Shown: positions 8,848-20,105, numbered from the stretch's first letter. The stretch is DNA of 64,000 bases from Arthrobacter sp. NEB 688 (GCF_013201035.1 NZ_CP053707.1:62001-126000), one strand, 5' to 3'. Program-made: numbers and translations. The notes: generated by a model not told the origin, from the letters alone.

Positions 8848-9591
8848 TCAGGCGGGGGCGGTCGCGGAGAGGGCGACCCAGGCGGAGCGGATGTGGTGCT
8901 CGGTCGCGGCGGCGGCCGCGTCGGCGTCACCGGCCGCGACCGCGGCGTAGATCTCCTCGTGGTCGCGCCGCAGCACCGGGGCGACGTCGTCCCAGACCGC
9001 GAGGTGGCGGAAGCGGTCGAGGATGGGCAGACGCATCGACTCGCGGATCGCCGAGGTGAGGTCGCGGGCCAGCGCGTTGCCCGCGGCCGCCGCGAGCGCG
9101 ACGTGGAAGGCGGTGTCGCAGTCGTTGAACCGCGCGCGGTCGATGCCGGGGTCGGCCATCTCGTCCAACAGCGCCCGCATCGCCGCGAGGTCCTCTGCCG
9201 TGGCGTGGGTGGCGGCCAGCCGCACGCTGAGGCGCTCCAGCGCGATGCGGACCTCGACGACGTCGGGCAGCGGGAACGCAACGAGCGCGACGTGCAGCCG
9301 CAGCAGCCGGCCCAGGGCCCCGCTCGGCACGGTGGTCAGCGTCGTGCCGCCGGCCGCGCCGGCGCCGACCGAGGAGCGCACGACCCCCTGGGCCTGCAGC
9401 GTGCGGACGGCCTCGCGCACCGCGGCGCGGCTGACGCCGAGCTGCGCGGCGAGGTCGCGCTCGGCCGGCAGGTGGTCGCCGACCTCGAGCTCACCCCCGA
9501 GGATCCGCTCGTCGACCCAGCGCAGGACGAGCTCGAAGGCGCGCAGGCCGCCCGCGTCGGGGACGGGCATCGGGTCGGCAGCGGCGCTCAC
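8848..9591 (-). CDS. lldR: FadR/GntR-family regulator, LldR-like, of lactate use
   Basis: The protein has about 247 residues. An N-terminal GntR winged helix (GDHLPAERDLAAQLGVSRAAVREAVRTLQAQGVV) is followed by an all-helical FCD effector domain with the metal/ligand-binding pattern DTAFHVALAAAAGN and HH near the end. It is divergent from the lactate permease gene, and three TGGTC-N-GACCA palindromes lie between them, the same form as the LldR operators known from Corynebacterium. It should repress permease-lutABC until lactate binds. I choose the GTG at 9591; the longer reading to 9642 would run through an operator. The symbol follows from context rather than sequence identity. Confidence 0.85.
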   Translation of the reverse strand: MSAAADPMPVPDAGGLRAFELVLRWVDERILGGELEVGDHLPAERDLAAQLGVSRAAVREAVRTLQAQGVVRSSVGAGAAGGTTLTTVPSGALGRLLRLHVALVAFPLPDVVEVRIALERLSVRLAATHATAEDLAAMRALLDEMADPGIDRARFNDCDTAFHVALAAAAGNALARDLTSAIRESMRLPILDRFRHLAVWDDVAPVLRRDHEEIYAAVAAGDADAAAAATEHHIRSAWVALSATAPA

Positions 9592-9630
9592 GCGCTCAGG
9601 ATGCCACGCCGCGCCGGGCGACACGCGGAA

Positions 9631-9641
9631 TGGTCGGACCA
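9631..9641. promoter_or_regulatory. LldR-type operator O1
   Basis: TGGTCGGACCA, a palindrome 40 bases upstream of the proposed regulator start. Its centre is 15 bp from operator O2, so dimers would bind side by side. Confidence 0.75.
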
Positions 9642-9645
9642 ATAA

Positions 9646-9656
9646 TGGTCAGACCA
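9646..9656. promoter_or_regulatory. LldR-type operator O2
   Basis: TGGTCAGACCA, directly abutting the TTGACA -35 hexamer of the permease promoter. Binding here would block RNA polymerase. Confidence 0.8.
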
Positions 9657-9686
9657 TTGACACGACGTCGCAGCCGCCCCTACCGT
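9657..9686 (+). promoter_or_regulatory. Promoter of the lactate permease/lut operon
   Basis: A perfect -35 TTGACA (9657-9662), 18-base spacer and -10 TACCGT (9681-9686). It is flanked by operators O2 and O3, the classic arrangement for repression by occlusion. Confidence 0.65.
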
Positions 9687-9701
9687 CGACGCATCCCCGA
9701 A

Positions 9702-9712
9702 TGGTCTGACCA
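9702..9712. promoter_or_regulatory. LldR-type operator O3
   Basis: TGGTCTGACCA lies just downstream of the expected transcription start. With O1 and O2 about 50-70 bases upstream, DNA looping or roadblock repression is possible. Confidence 0.75.
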
Positions 9713-9752
9713 TTCAGGACCCGGCCCAGAGACGTGCGACCCGGAGGACCCC

Positions 9753-11531
9753 ATGACGGTGACAGCAGCGGCGTTGACCGCAGTGACGACAGCACCCGCG
9801 ACGGCGCTGACCGTCCCGACGGAGTTCCGGCCCGAGCTCACCCCGGTGGGCGGCAGCCTCACCCTCTCCGCGCTCGTCGCGCTCCTCCCCCTCGTGACGG
9901 TCTTCGTCACCCTCGGGGTGCTGCGCTGGAAGGCCCACTGGGCCGGGCTCACGGCCGTCGCGGTCGCGGTGCTCGTCGCCTCGCTCGCCTTCGGGATGCC
10001 CGTGCACCTCGCCGCGCTGTCGGCCACGCAGGGCGCCGCCTTCGGCCTCTTCCCGATCATGTGGATCGTCTTCACGGCGATCCTGCTCTACCAGGTGACC
10101 GTGCGCTCGGGCCGCTTCGAGGACCTGCGCGCGACCTTCCACCTCATCAGCGACGACCCGCGCATCCAGGCGATCATCATCGCCTTCTGCTTCGGCGGGC
10201 TGCTCGAGGCGCTGGCGGGCTTCGGCGCCCCCGTCGCCATCACCGGCGTCATGCTCATGGCCCTCGGCTTCTCGCCGCTGCGCGCCGCCGCCGTCGTCCT
10301 CCTCGCGAACACCGCCCCCGTCGCGTTCGGCGCCGTCGGCACCCCGATCATCACCGCGGGCACCCTGACCGGCATCCCGTACCACGAGATCGGGGCCTAC
10401 GTCGGGCACCAGACCCCGGTGCTCGCCGCCTTCGTCCCGCTCCTCCTCGTCCTCATGGCCGGCGGGCGCGGCGGGGTGCGCGAGACCTGGCCCGTCGCGG
10501 TCGTCGTCGGCCTGACCTTCGCCCTCGCGCAGTGGTTCGCCGCGACCTACGTCTCGGTCGAGCTGACCGACATCATCGCCTCGCTCGCCGGCCTCGCCGC
10601 CGCGGTCCTCTTCCTCAAGGTGTGGCGCCCGCAGGGCCGCGAGACCGCGCTGGCGACGATGCAGGTCGAGCGCGAGCGGGAGCTCGCCTCGGTCGGCGCC
10701 CCGGCCTCCGGCGGCACCGGCACCCCGCCGGCCGACGCCCACGCCGCCTCGGCCGACGAGCTGGGCCGGCGTTCGCGCGACCTCACCGGCGGGCGCATCG
10801 TCATGGCCCTCTTCCCCTACCTCCTCGTCATCGCGGTCTTCGGCGTCGTCAAGCTCGTCACCCCGGTCAAGACCTGGCTCGTCGGCACCGACGTCAAGGT
10901 GCCGTGGCCCGGCCTGTCCGGCGAGGTGCTCACGCTCAAGGGCACGCCGAGCGCGGCCACGACCTACACGCTGCCGTGGCTCAGCTCGCCCGGCACGATG
11001 CTCCTGCTCTGCTCGCTCGTCGTCACCGCCGTCTACGCCGTCGGGATGCGCGGCTGGGGCGCCGAGGCGTGGGCCGTCGCACACCGGATGCGCTGGGCCT
11101 TCCTCACCGTCGCCTCGATGCTCGCCCTCGCCTACGTCATGAACTTCTCCGGGCAGACGATCGTCATCGGCACCTGGATCGCCGGCACCGGCGCCCTGTT
11201 CGCCTACCTCAGCCCGACCCTCGGCTGGATCGGCACCGCGGTCACGGGCTCGGACACGAGCGCCAACGCCCTCTTCGCCACGCTCCAGCAGAGCGCCGCG
11301 CAGACGGCCGGCATCGACCCGACGCTGCTCGTCGCCTCCAACACCTCCGGCGGCGTGGTCGGCAAGATGATCAGCCCGCAGAACCTGACGATCGCCGCGA
11401 CCTCCGTGGGACTGCTCGGGCGCGAGGCCGACATCCTCCGTAAGGTCCTGCCATGGAGCGTCGGCCTGATCCTCGCGATGTGCCTCCTCGTGGGCCTGCA
11501 GTCGACCGTCCTGTCGTGGATGCTCCCGTGA
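9753..11531 (+). CDS. lctP: L-lactate permease (LctP family)
   Basis: The 592-residue protein has about a dozen or more transmembrane segments. The family signature appears in FGGLLEALAGFGAPVAITGVMLM, LANTAPVAFGAVGTPI and a C-terminal LGWIGTAVTGSDTSANALFATLQ, ending in NTSGGVVGKMISPQNL, all highly conserved in lactate/glycolate permeases. It should import lactate by proton symport. The ATG at 9753 has GGAGGA at the ideal distance; a longer frame from 9630 runs through promoter and operators. The stop overlaps the lutA GTG, so the permease and oxidation genes are co-translated. Confidence 0.93.
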   Translation: MTVTAAALTAVTTAPATALTVPTEFRPELTPVGGSLTLSALVALLPLVTVFVTLGVLRWKAHWAGLTAVAVAVLVASLAFGMPVHLAALSATQGAAFGLFPIMWIVFTAILLYQVTVRSGRFEDLRATFHLISDDPRIQAIIIAFCFGGLLEALAGFGAPVAITGVMLMALGFSPLRAAAVVLLANTAPVAFGAVGTPIITAGTLTGIPYHEIGAYVGHQTPVLAAFVPLLLVLMAGGRGGVRETWPVAVVVGLTFALAQWFAATYVSVELTDIIASLAGLAAAVLFLKVWRPQGRETALATMQVERERELASVGAPASGGTGTPPADAHAASADELGRRSRDLTGGRIVMALFPYLLVIAVFGVVKLVTPVKTWLVGTDVKVPWPGLSGEVLTLKGTPSAATTYTLPWLSSPGTMLLLCSLVVTAVYAVGMRGWGAEAWAVAHRMRWAFLTVASMLALAYVMNFSGQTIVIGTWIAGTGALFAYLSPTLGWIGTAVTGSDTSANALFATLQQSAAQTAGIDPTLLVASNTSGGVVGKMISPQNLTIAATSVGLLGREADILRKVLPWSVGLILAMCLLVGLQSTVLSWMLP

Positions 11532-12298
11532 GCGCCGCCGCCCGCCCGGCGACCGACCTGCGGGTCGCGCTGTTCGCCACGTGCTTCAACGACACGATGT
11601 GGCCCGACACCCTCAAGGCCACCGTCCGGCTGCTGGAGCGGCTCGGCTGCACGGTCGAGTTCCCCACCGAGCAGACCTGCTGCGGGCAGATGCTCACCAA
11701 CACCGGCTACGGGGCCAAGGCCCTGCCCCTCGTCCGCCGCTTCGTCGACGTCTTCGAGGACTACGACGCCGTCGTCGCCCCGTCGGGCTCGTGCGTCGGC
11801 TCGGTCCGCCACCAGCACCGGGGCATCGTCGAGCTCGCCGGCGACGACCGCCTCGCCAGCCGCGTCGAGCGCACCGTCCCCAAGGTGCTCGAGCTCTCGG
11901 AGCTGCTCGTCGACGTCCTCGGCGTCACCGACGTCGGCGCGTACTTCCCGCACCGGGTCACCTACCACCCGACCTGCCACTCGCTGCGGATGCTGCGCGT
12001 CGGCGACCGGCCGCTGCAGCTGCTGCGGGCCGTGCGCGGCATCGACCTCGTCGAGCTGCCCGGCGCCACCGAGTGCTGCGGGTTCGGGGGCACCTTCGCG
12101 ATGAAGAACGCCGACGTCTCGGTCGCGATGGGCTCGGACAAGGCCCGGGCCGTCGTCGGCACCGGCGCCGAGGTGCTCGTCGCCGGCGACAACTCCTGCC
12201 TCGCCCACATCGGGGGCATCCTCGGCCGGCAGCGCGCCGGCGTCCGCCACCTGCACCTGGCCGAGGTCCTCGCCTCGACCGAGGAGGACCAGGCATGA
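11528..12298 (+). CDS. lutA: Lactate utilization protein A (CCG-domain Fe-S subunit)
   Basis: The 256-residue protein begins RVALFATCFNDTMWP and carries two CCG-type cysteine motifs (TCCGQML near residue 58 and ECCGFGG near residue 187) that ligand iron-sulfur or related clusters in LutA and heterodisulfide-reductase-like subunits. With LutB and LutC it oxidises L-lactate to pyruvate in the cytoplasm. Its GTG overlaps the permease stop (GTGA), and its own stop overlaps the lutB ATG (ATGA). No LldD-type flavin lactate dehydrogenase is visible nearby, so LutABC is probably the lactate oxidase used from this locus. Confidence 0.95.
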   Translation: MSAAARPATDLRVALFATCFNDTMWPDTLKATVRLLERLGCTVEFPTEQTCCGQMLTNTGYGAKALPLVRRFVDVFEDYDAVVAPSGSCVGSVRHQHRGIVELAGDDRLASRVERTVPKVLELSELLVDVLGVTDVGAYFPHRVTYHPTCHSLRMLRVGDRPLQLLRAVRGIDLVELPGATECCGFGGTFAMKNADVSVAMGSDKARAVVGTGAEVLVAGDNSCLAHIGGILGRQRAGVRHLHLAEVLASTEEDQA

Positions 12299-13764
12299 CC
12301 ACGACCACCCCCGGACCCCTCCAGGAGACCTCGCCGGTCTTCGTCGGGATGCCGAAGTTCCCCACCGCCGCCCGCGAGGCCCTGGCCAACACCCAGCAGC
12401 GCCGCAACCTCAGGCACGCGACGCACACCATCCGCGACAAGCGGGCGCGCGTCGTCGCCGAGGTCCCGGAGTGGGAGGCGCTGCGCGTCGCCGGCGCCGA
12501 GGCCAAGGACGAGGCGCTCGCCCACCTCGGCGACTACCTCGAGCAGCTCGAGGCCTCCCTCGCCGCGAACGGCGCGACCGTGCACTGGGCGCGCGACGCC
12601 GACGAGGCCAACGCGATCGTCCTCGGCATCGTCCGGGACAAGCAGGTCGACGAGGTCGTCAAGGTCAAGTCGATGGTCACCCAGGAGATCGAGCTCAACG
12701 AGGCCCTCGAGGCCGCGGGGGTCAACGCCTGGGAGACCGACCTCGCCGAGCTCATCGTCCAGCTCGGGCACGACCGGCCGAGCCACATCCTCGTGCCGGC
12801 GATCCACCGCAACCGCAGCGAGGTCCGCGACATCTTCCGCCGCGAGATGGCCGGCGTCGGCCGCCCCGCGCCGGACGACCTGACCGACGACCCCGCCCGC
12901 CTCGCCGAGGCCGCCCGGCTGCACCTGCGCGAGAAGTTCCTCCGTGCCAAGGTCGCGGTGTCGGGGGCCAACTTCGCGGTGGCGGAGACGGGCACCCTCG
13001 TCGTCGTCGAGTCCGAGGGCAACGGCCGGATGTGCCTGACGCTGCCCGAGACGCTCGTGTCGGTCGTCGGCATCGAGAAGGTCCTGCCCCGGTGGGACGA
13101 CCTCGCCCCGATGCTCCAGCTGCTCCCCCGCTCGAGCACCGGCGAGCGGATGAACCCCTACACGACGATGTGGAGCGGCGCCCACGACGGCGACGGCCCG
13201 CAGGACGTCCACGTCGTGCTCCTCGACAACGGCCGCAGCCACGTCCTCGCCGACCGCGTCGGGCGCCAGGCGCTGCGCTGCATCCGCTGCTCCGCGTGCC
13301 TCAACGTCTGCCCGGTCTACGAGCGCACCGGCGGGCACGCCTACGGCTCGGTCTACCCGGGCCCGATCGGCGCCGTCCTCAACCCGCAGCTGCGCGGCAC
13401 GGCGAGCGAGGTCGACAAGTCGCTCCCGTACGCCTCGAGCCTCTGCGGCGCCTGCTTCGACGCCTGCCCGGTGCGCATCGACATCCCCGAGCTGCTCGTC
13501 GAGCTGCGCGGGCGGGTCGTCGAGCAGGAGGGCCGCACCGCCGAGTCGGCCGCGATGGCCGCCGCGGCCTGGGTCCTGTCGGACCCGAAGCGGCTCTCGG
13601 CCGCACAGAAGGCGGCCACGACCGCCGGCCGCGTCATCGGGGACCGGACGATCCGGACCGTGCCGGGCCTCGGCGCCTGGAGCAGCGCGCGGGACGTGCC
13701 CACGCCACCGACCGAGACCTTCCGGCAGTGGTGGGCCCGCGAGCGCGGGGAGGGGTCCCGATGA
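12295..13764 (+). CDS. lutB: Lactate utilization protein B (LUD domain plus ferredoxin domain)
   Basis: The 489-residue protein has an N-terminal LUD domain with SGANFAVAETGTLVVVESEGNGRMC and a C-terminal pair of 4Fe-4S motifs: CIRCSACLNVCPVY at about residue 329 and CGACFDACPVRIDIPELLVELR. This is the electron-transferring subunit of the LutABC lactate oxidase. It overlaps lutA and lutC by four bases at each end (ATGA), a tightly coupled stoichiometric unit. Length and motifs match the family; nothing is missing. Confidence 0.95.
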   Translation: MTTTTPGPLQETSPVFVGMPKFPTAAREALANTQQRRNLRHATHTIRDKRARVVAEVPEWEALRVAGAEAKDEALAHLGDYLEQLEASLAANGATVHWARDADEANAIVLGIVRDKQVDEVVKVKSMVTQEIELNEALEAAGVNAWETDLAELIVQLGHDRPSHILVPAIHRNRSEVRDIFRREMAGVGRPAPDDLTDDPARLAEAARLHLREKFLRAKVAVSGANFAVAETGTLVVVESEGNGRMCLTLPETLVSVVGIEKVLPRWDDLAPMLQLLPRSSTGERMNPYTTMWSGAHDGDGPQDVHVVLLDNGRSHVLADRVGRQALRCIRCSACLNVCPVYERTGGHAYGSVYPGPIGAVLNPQLRGTASEVDKSLPYASSLCGACFDACPVRIDIPELLVELRGRVVEQEGRTAESAAMAAAAWVLSDPKRLSAAQKAATTAGRVIGDRTIRTVPGLGAWSSARDVPTPPTETFRQWWARERGEGSR

Positions 13765-14414
13765 GCGCGCGCGACGAGATCCTCGCCCGGGTCCGCGGCG
13801 CGACGGCCGACGTGACGACCACCCCGGCCGACCGCGCCCCGACCACCGTCGTCGAGGAGACGTCGCCCGGCCGGGTGACCACCCTCGACCTCTTCGTCGA
13901 GAACGTCGCCGACTACCGGGCTCAGGTCGTCCGGGTCATGCCCTCCGGGGTGGCCGACGCCGTGGCGGATGCGCTGCGCGAGCACGGTTGCGGCACAGCG
14001 GTGCTGCCGACCGGTCTCGACCCGGCGTGGCGCGACGCGGTGGGCGGCGCCGTGCGCGTGGTCGCCGAGGCCGACGTCACCGTCGACGCCGAGCTCGACG
14101 CGGTCGACGCGGTCGTCACGGCGGCGGCGGTCGGCATCGCCACGACGGGCACGGTCGTCCTCGACCACGGCCCGGACCAGGGGCGGCGCGCCCTCACGCT
14201 CGTCCCCGACCTCCACGTCTGCGTCGTGCGCTCCGGGCAGGTCGTCCACGACGTGCCCGAGGCGGTGGGGCGGCTGCGCCCCGGTGCGGAGCACGCCCGG
14301 CCGCTCACGTGGGTCAGCGGGCCGAGCGCCACGAGTGACATCGAGCTCGAGCGGGTCGAGGGCGTCCACGGACCGCGTACCCTCGTCGTCGTGCTCGTCG
14401 ACGAGGAGGTCTGA
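13761..14414 (+). CDS. lutC: Lactate utilization protein C (LUD domain)
   Basis: The 217-residue LUD-domain protein begins SARDEILARVRGA and shows the family core: DAVVTAAAVGIATTGTVVLD, HGPDQGRRALTLVPDLHVCVV and a C-terminal GPSATSDIELERVEGVHGPRTLVVVLVDE. It is the third subunit of the lactate-oxidising complex. The ATG overlaps the lutB stop, and the stop is four bases before the ppsR ATG, so transcription very likely continues into the PEP synthase pair. Confidence 0.94.
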   Translation: MSARDEILARVRGATADVTTTPADRAPTTVVEETSPGRVTTLDLFVENVADYRAQVVRVMPSGVADAVADALREHGCGTAVLPTGLDPAWRDAVGGAVRVVAEADVTVDAELDAVDAVVTAAAVGIATTGTVVLDHGPDQGRRALTLVPDLHVCVVRSGQVVHDVPEAVGRLRPGAEHARPLTWVSGPSATSDIELERVEGVHGPRTLVVVLVDEEV

Positions 14415-14418
14415 CCCG

Positions 14419-15258
14419 ATGGCTGCTGCCGACGACGAACAGGCTTCCCCCACACCGGTGTTCTTCCTCGCCGGAGGGACGGGGATCTCGGCCGAGACGC
14501 TCGGCAACCTCATCATCAACCAGTTCCCGACCCTCGACTTCGTGCGCCGGAAGATTCCCTTCATCACGACCGTGGAGCAGGCGCAGCGCGTCGTCGAGGA
14601 GCTCGACTCCGCGGTCACCGAGTCGACGACCCCCATCGTCTTCTCGAGCGTCGCCGACGCCGAGCTGCGCGACGTCCTGCGCAGCACCCGGTGCGCCTTC
14701 ATCGACCTCTTCGGCAGCCACCTCGACATCGTCGAGCGCGTCCTCCACGTCAACGCGAGCCCCAAGGTGCCGGCGCTGCACGGGCTCGGCGACATCCACC
14801 GGTACGAGCGGCGGATGAAGGCCATCGACTTCTCGCTCGAGCACGACGACGGCGCGAGCCTGCGCAACCTCCAGCAGGCCGAGCTGGTGCTCGTCGCCCC
14901 CTCGCGCTGCGGCAAGACGCCGACCTCGCTCTACCTCGCCCTCCAGCACGGCGTGAAGGTGGCCAACTACCCGCTCGTCGACGAGGACCTGCGGGCCAGC
15001 GAGCTGCCCGAGGCCGTCCGTCCCTACCTCGACCGGTGCGTGGCGCTGACCTCCACGCCGGCCCGCCTGAGCCAGGTGCGCAGCGAGCGACGGCCCGACT
15101 CGCCCTACGCCTCGCTCCAGCAGTGCTCCTGGGAGCTCAAGCGCGCCGAGGAGCTCTACCGGGCGCACCGCCTGCCGGTCATCAACTCCTCGGGGATGTC
15201 GGTCGAGGAGATGGCCGCCGTGATCATGCACACGCGCCAGCTCAAGGGCTCCGGCTGA
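14419..15258 (+). CDS. ppsR: PEP synthase regulatory protein (ADP-dependent kinase/phosphorylase, DUF299)
   Basis: The 279-residue protein has the family's P-loop-like [19 protein letters not shown] near residue 163, followed by the conserved [12 protein letters not shown] and a C-terminal [12 protein letters not shown]. Members switch PEP synthase (or pyruvate phosphate dikinase) off and on by ADP-dependent phosphorylation and Pi-dependent dephosphorylation of a threonine beside the catalytic histidine. GAGGAGG precedes the ATG within the end of lutC. Immediate proximity to ppsA favours PEP synthase as target rather than PPDK. Its start is four bases from lutC, linking gluconeogenesis to lactate use. 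Confidence 0.92.
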   Translation: MAAADDEQASPTPVFFLAGGTGISAETLGNLIINQFPTLDFVRRKIPFITTVEQAQRVVEELDSAVTESTTPIVFSSVADAELRDVLRSTRCAFIDLFGSHLDIVERVLHVNASPKVPALHGLGDIHRYERRMKAIDFSLEHDDGASLRNLQQAELVLVAPSRCGKTPTSLYLALQHGVKVANYPLVDEDLRASELPEAVRPYLDRCVALTSTPARLSQVRSERRPDSPYASLQQCSWELKRAEELYRAHRLPVINSSGMSVEEMAAVIMHTRQLKGSG

Positions 15259-15352
15259 CCCGGGCTGCCATCCTGTCCCTCGCCGACACCCCGGCGACCC
15301 CGCACCACCACCGCACGACCCGCGCGCCCCGTCCCCCGGAAGGACCCCCGCC

Positions 15353-17722
<2,370 letters not shown>

Positions 17723-17759
17723 CGGCCCCCGGCGCGGCCGGCCCTCGTCCCGGGGGCCG
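17723..17759 (+). terminator. Hairpin after PEP synthase
   Basis: CGGCCCCCGG (17723-17732) pairs perfectly with CCGGGGGCCG (17750-17759) directly after the ppsA stop codon. No U tract follows. Confidence 0.6.
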
Positions 17760-17846
17760 GCCGGCGGGCCTCGAGGGCGCCGGGCGCCGCCGGACGCGGT
17801 AGACATGGTGGAGACCGAACCGGACACCCACCGACGGAGGGCCTTC

Positions 17847-18587
17847 GTGCCGACCGAACCCACCGCAGCACCCACCGAGGGTCCGCTGGACCTCGTCGCC
17901 GAGCTCCTCGCCGCCGCGCCCGCCGACGACGGGCGGACCGGCACCCGCCGGCTGCTCGGCGCGCTCGTGGCACGCAGCGCCGACCTCGTGCACGGCGCCG
18001 AGTGGTGCAGCATCACCGTCATGCGCTCGGAGTCGCTGACGACCCTCGCGACCTCGCACGACGACGCGCTGGCCGCCGACCAGGTGCAGTACGAGCTCGG
18101 CTCCGGCCCCTGTGTCGACGCCGTCGTCGAGGACCACGTCTTCCGCACCGGCGCCGTCCAGGACGACCCGCGCTGGCCCGAGTACGGGCAGCGGGTGCAC
18201 CGCGAGGTCGGCGTCACGAGCGTCCACGCGCGGCGGCTGGTGCTGCCCGACGGCAACGGCTCCGTCGCCGCCCTCAACCTCTACGCCACGGCCCCGGACG
18301 CCTTCGACGAACGCTCCGAGCGGGACGCCCTCCTCCTCGCGACCCAGTGCTCGCTGCTCGTCTCCGCCTACCTCGCGCACGAGCGGGCCGAGCACCTGGA
18401 GAAGGCCCTCACGAGCAACCGCGAGATCGGCGTGGCCGTCGGCGTGCTCATGGCCGCGCACCGCGTGCCGCACGAGGAGGCCTTCGCGATGCTGCGCCTC
18501 GTGAGCCAGGACACCAACCGCAAGATCCGCGACCTCGCGGCCGAGGTGGCGCGGACCGGCGAGCTCCCGAGACCGACCTCACGCTGA
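17847..18587 (+). CDS. GAF-ANTAR domain regulator
   Basis: The 246-residue protein carries a GAF domain (about residues 40-165, with ELGSGPCVDAVVEDHVFRTG and DDPRWPEYG) and a C-terminal ANTAR RNA-binding domain (LEKALTSNREIGVAVGVLMAAHRV, then EEAFAMLRLVSQDTNRKIRDLAAEV). ANTAR proteins act as antiterminators at paired RNA hairpins; the GAF part would sense the signal. I prefer the GTG at 17847, which has GGAGGG six bases upstream. The ATG at 17805 overlaps a TAGACA that looks like a -10 box. No partner kinase or obvious target leader is adjacent. Confidence 0.85.
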   Translation: MPTEPTAAPTEGPLDLVAELLAAAPADDGRTGTRRLLGALVARSADLVHGAEWCSITVMRSESLTTLATSHDDALAADQVQYELGSGPCVDAVVEDHVFRTGAVQDDPRWPEYGQRVHREVGVTSVHARRLVLPDGNGSVAALNLYATAPDAFDERSERDALLLATQCSLLVSAYLAHERAEHLEKALTSNREIGVAVGVLMAAHRVPHEEAFAMLRLVSQDTNRKIRDLAAEVARTGELPRPTSR

Positions 18588-18640
18588 TCCGGAGCCCGTC
18601 GCGGGTTTCGGCGGGGTCCCGTCCGGGCAGGTCACAGGAA

Positions 18641-18687
18641 GGATGGCCACCGGTGCGGTCAAGCAGCGGCCGCCCCGGTGGCCATCC
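18641..18687. terminator. Bidirectional terminator between convergent genes
   Basis: Arms GGATGGCCACCGGTGCGG (18641-18658) and 18670-18687 are complementary with one mismatch. The hairpin lies between the convergent ANTAR and SDR genes. Confidence 0.7.
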
Positions 18688-18747
18688 GTCCCCTCCGTGC
18701 AGCGGGGCGCGCTCGTGGGTGGTCGGGTGCCGGGTGCCGGGTGCCGG

Positions 18748-19596
18748 TCAGAAGACGGGCTTGCCGCCCGTGACGCCGAGCACGGTCCCCGAGACGTAGC
18801 TCGCCTCGTCGGAGGCGAGGAAGACGAACGCCGCGGCGACCTCGACGGGCTGGCCCACCCGCCCGAGCGGCGTCTGCGTGCCGAAGCCCTCGACCTTCTC
18901 GGCGGGCATCGTCGCCGGGATGAGCGGGGTCCAGATCGGCCCGGGCGCGACCGCGTTGACCCGCACGCCGCGCGGGCCGAGCTCCTGCGCGAGGTTGACG
19001 ACGAGGTTGGTGAGCGCCGCCTTGGTCGCCGCGTAGTCGAGCAGGTGCTCGGCCGGCTGGTAGGCCTGCACGGACGTCGTGACGACGACCGAGCCCCGCG
19101 ACTCCTCGAGGTCGCGGGCCAGCTCGCGCACGAGCCAGAAGGTCGCGAAGACGTTCGTCGCGAAGGTCCGCTCGACCTGCTCGGGCGGGAAGTCCTCGAG
19201 GCGGTCGTGCGTCATCTGGAAGGCGGCGTTGCTCACGAGGACGTCGAGACCCCCGAGCTCGCCGCGCACGCGCTCGACGACCTCGACGACGGCCGCGTGC
19301 GTGCGCAGGTCGGCCGCGACGGCCACCGCGCGCCCGCCGGCGGCCTCGACCGCCGCGACGGTCTCGCGCGCGTCGTCAGCCTCCTCCGGGAGGTGGGTGA
19401 GGACGAGGGTCGCGCCCTCGTGGGCGAAGGTGACGGCGACCGCGCGGCCGATGCCGGAGTCGCCGCCGGTCACGAGGACGCGCTTGCCGACGAGGCGGTC
19501 ACGTCCCACCCACGACGTCTCGCCGTGGTCCGGCCGTGGGTCGAGCGCCGCGGTCGTGCCCGGCCACTCCTGCTCCTGGGCGGGGATCTCGCTCAT
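18748..19596 (-). CDS. SDR-family oxidoreductase, general-stress type
   Basis: The 282-residue protein is a classical short-chain dehydrogenase with an N-terminal extension (MSEIPAQEQEWPG) as in the YhdF/YghA/stress-SDR group. The cofactor loop is VTGGDSGIGRAVAV, NAAF substitutes for the NNAG motif, the active site contains Ser in TTSVQAYQP with the Tyr/Lys pair in YAATKAAL, and the C terminus has PGPIWTPLIP. It should reduce or oxidise a small alcohol or sugar with NAD(P). The ATG at 19596 has GAGGAG upstream. A weak SigF-like GTGT-N15-GGGTA is visible at 19653-19676, which would fit a stress role but is only suggestive. Confidence 0.87.
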   Translation of the reverse strand: MSEIPAQEQEWPGTTAALDPRPDHGETSWVGRDRLVGKRVLVTGGDSGIGRAVAVTFAHEGATLVLTHLPEEADDARETVAAVEAAGGRAVAVAADLRTHAAVVEVVERVRGELGGLDVLVSNAAFQMTHDRLEDFPPEQVERTFATNVFATFWLVRELARDLEESRGSVVVTTSVQAYQPAEHLLDYAATKAALTNLVVNLAQELGPRGVRVNAVAPGPIWTPLIPATMPAEKVEGFGTQTPLGRVGQPVEVAAAFVFLASDEASYVSGTVLGVTGGKPVF

Positions 19597-19722
19597 CGGG
19601 GTGTGCTCCTCGGTCGACGGGCGCCGCCGGGTCCGGCGGCACCCGCCGTCCCTACCCGCCGTCGGCTCCCCCACACCCGGCCGGATGCGCCCGCCCCGCC
19701 GCGGGCCGTCCGGCCGGCAACC

Positions 19723-20007
19723 TCAGACGAGGATCTCGAGCGGCTCGCGCGTCACGAGCTGTTCCCACGGGCGGGCGAGCGCGGAGGCGGCGACCACCTC
19801 GCGCAGGCGCACCCGGACCGACGACGGCAGCGACGCCGGTCGCGGCAGGAGCGTCGCCTCGCAGCGGCACTGTCGCACGGCGTCGACCCAGAAGAGCGCA
19901 GGCGTGGCACGGGGGGTGAGCGGGACCTCGGCGCGGAGCATCGCCACGAGGCGGCCGCACCGACGGCACGAGGCGGCCCCGACGTCGCTGAGCCGGGCGG
20001 CGCTCAT
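19723..20007 (-). CDS. Small hypothetical protein with Cys pairs
   Basis: The 94-residue protein begins MSAARLSDVGAASCRRCGRLV. It carries Cys14/Cys17 and Cys47/Cys49, spacing that could hold a zinc ion. I do not recognise the family and see no catalytic motif or membrane segment. Its ATG overlaps the stop of a 33-residue upstream reading frame (ATGA at 20004-20007), which could couple translation. It stands between the SDR gene and the repeat region downstream of the sigma factor. GC3 composition is like that of its neighbours. Moderate confidence that it is real. Confidence 0.55.
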   Translation of the reverse strand: MSAARLSDVGAASCRRCGRLVAMLRAEVPLTPRATPALFWVDAVRQCRCEATLLPRPASLPSSVRVRLREVVAASALARPWEQLVTREPLEILV

Positions 20008-20105
20008 CCTCGACCCCGCGTCGTCGGCGTGCCGTGGAGGAGGTCCCCGCCACCGGGGGCCGGGGCGACGGCCACCGTGGCCGTCACGACGAGGGGTGCG
20101 GCCAT
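20004..20105 (-). CDS. Possible 33-residue leader/small protein
   Basis: The short frame MAAPLVVTATVAVAPAPGG... starts at an ATG with GGGAGA nine bases upstream and ends by ATGA overlap with the 94-residue protein gene. It is hydrophobic at the N terminus but too short for a confident membrane call. It could be a translational leader or a real small protein. The longer frame extending upstream to 20486 runs through tandem repeats and is not credible. Confidence 0.35.
   Translation of the reverse strand: MAAPLVVTATVAVAPAPGGGDLLHGTPTTRGRG

Noticed and set aside
9592-9642. A longer start for the LldR-like regulator at 9642
   Set aside because: It would put the first codons inside operator O1, and no ribosome site precedes it; the GTG at 9591 gives the normal family length.
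17805-17846. ATG start for the ANTAR protein at 17805
   Set aside because: It coincides with a TAGACA that reads as a -10 box; the GTG at 17847 has a proper GGAGGG.
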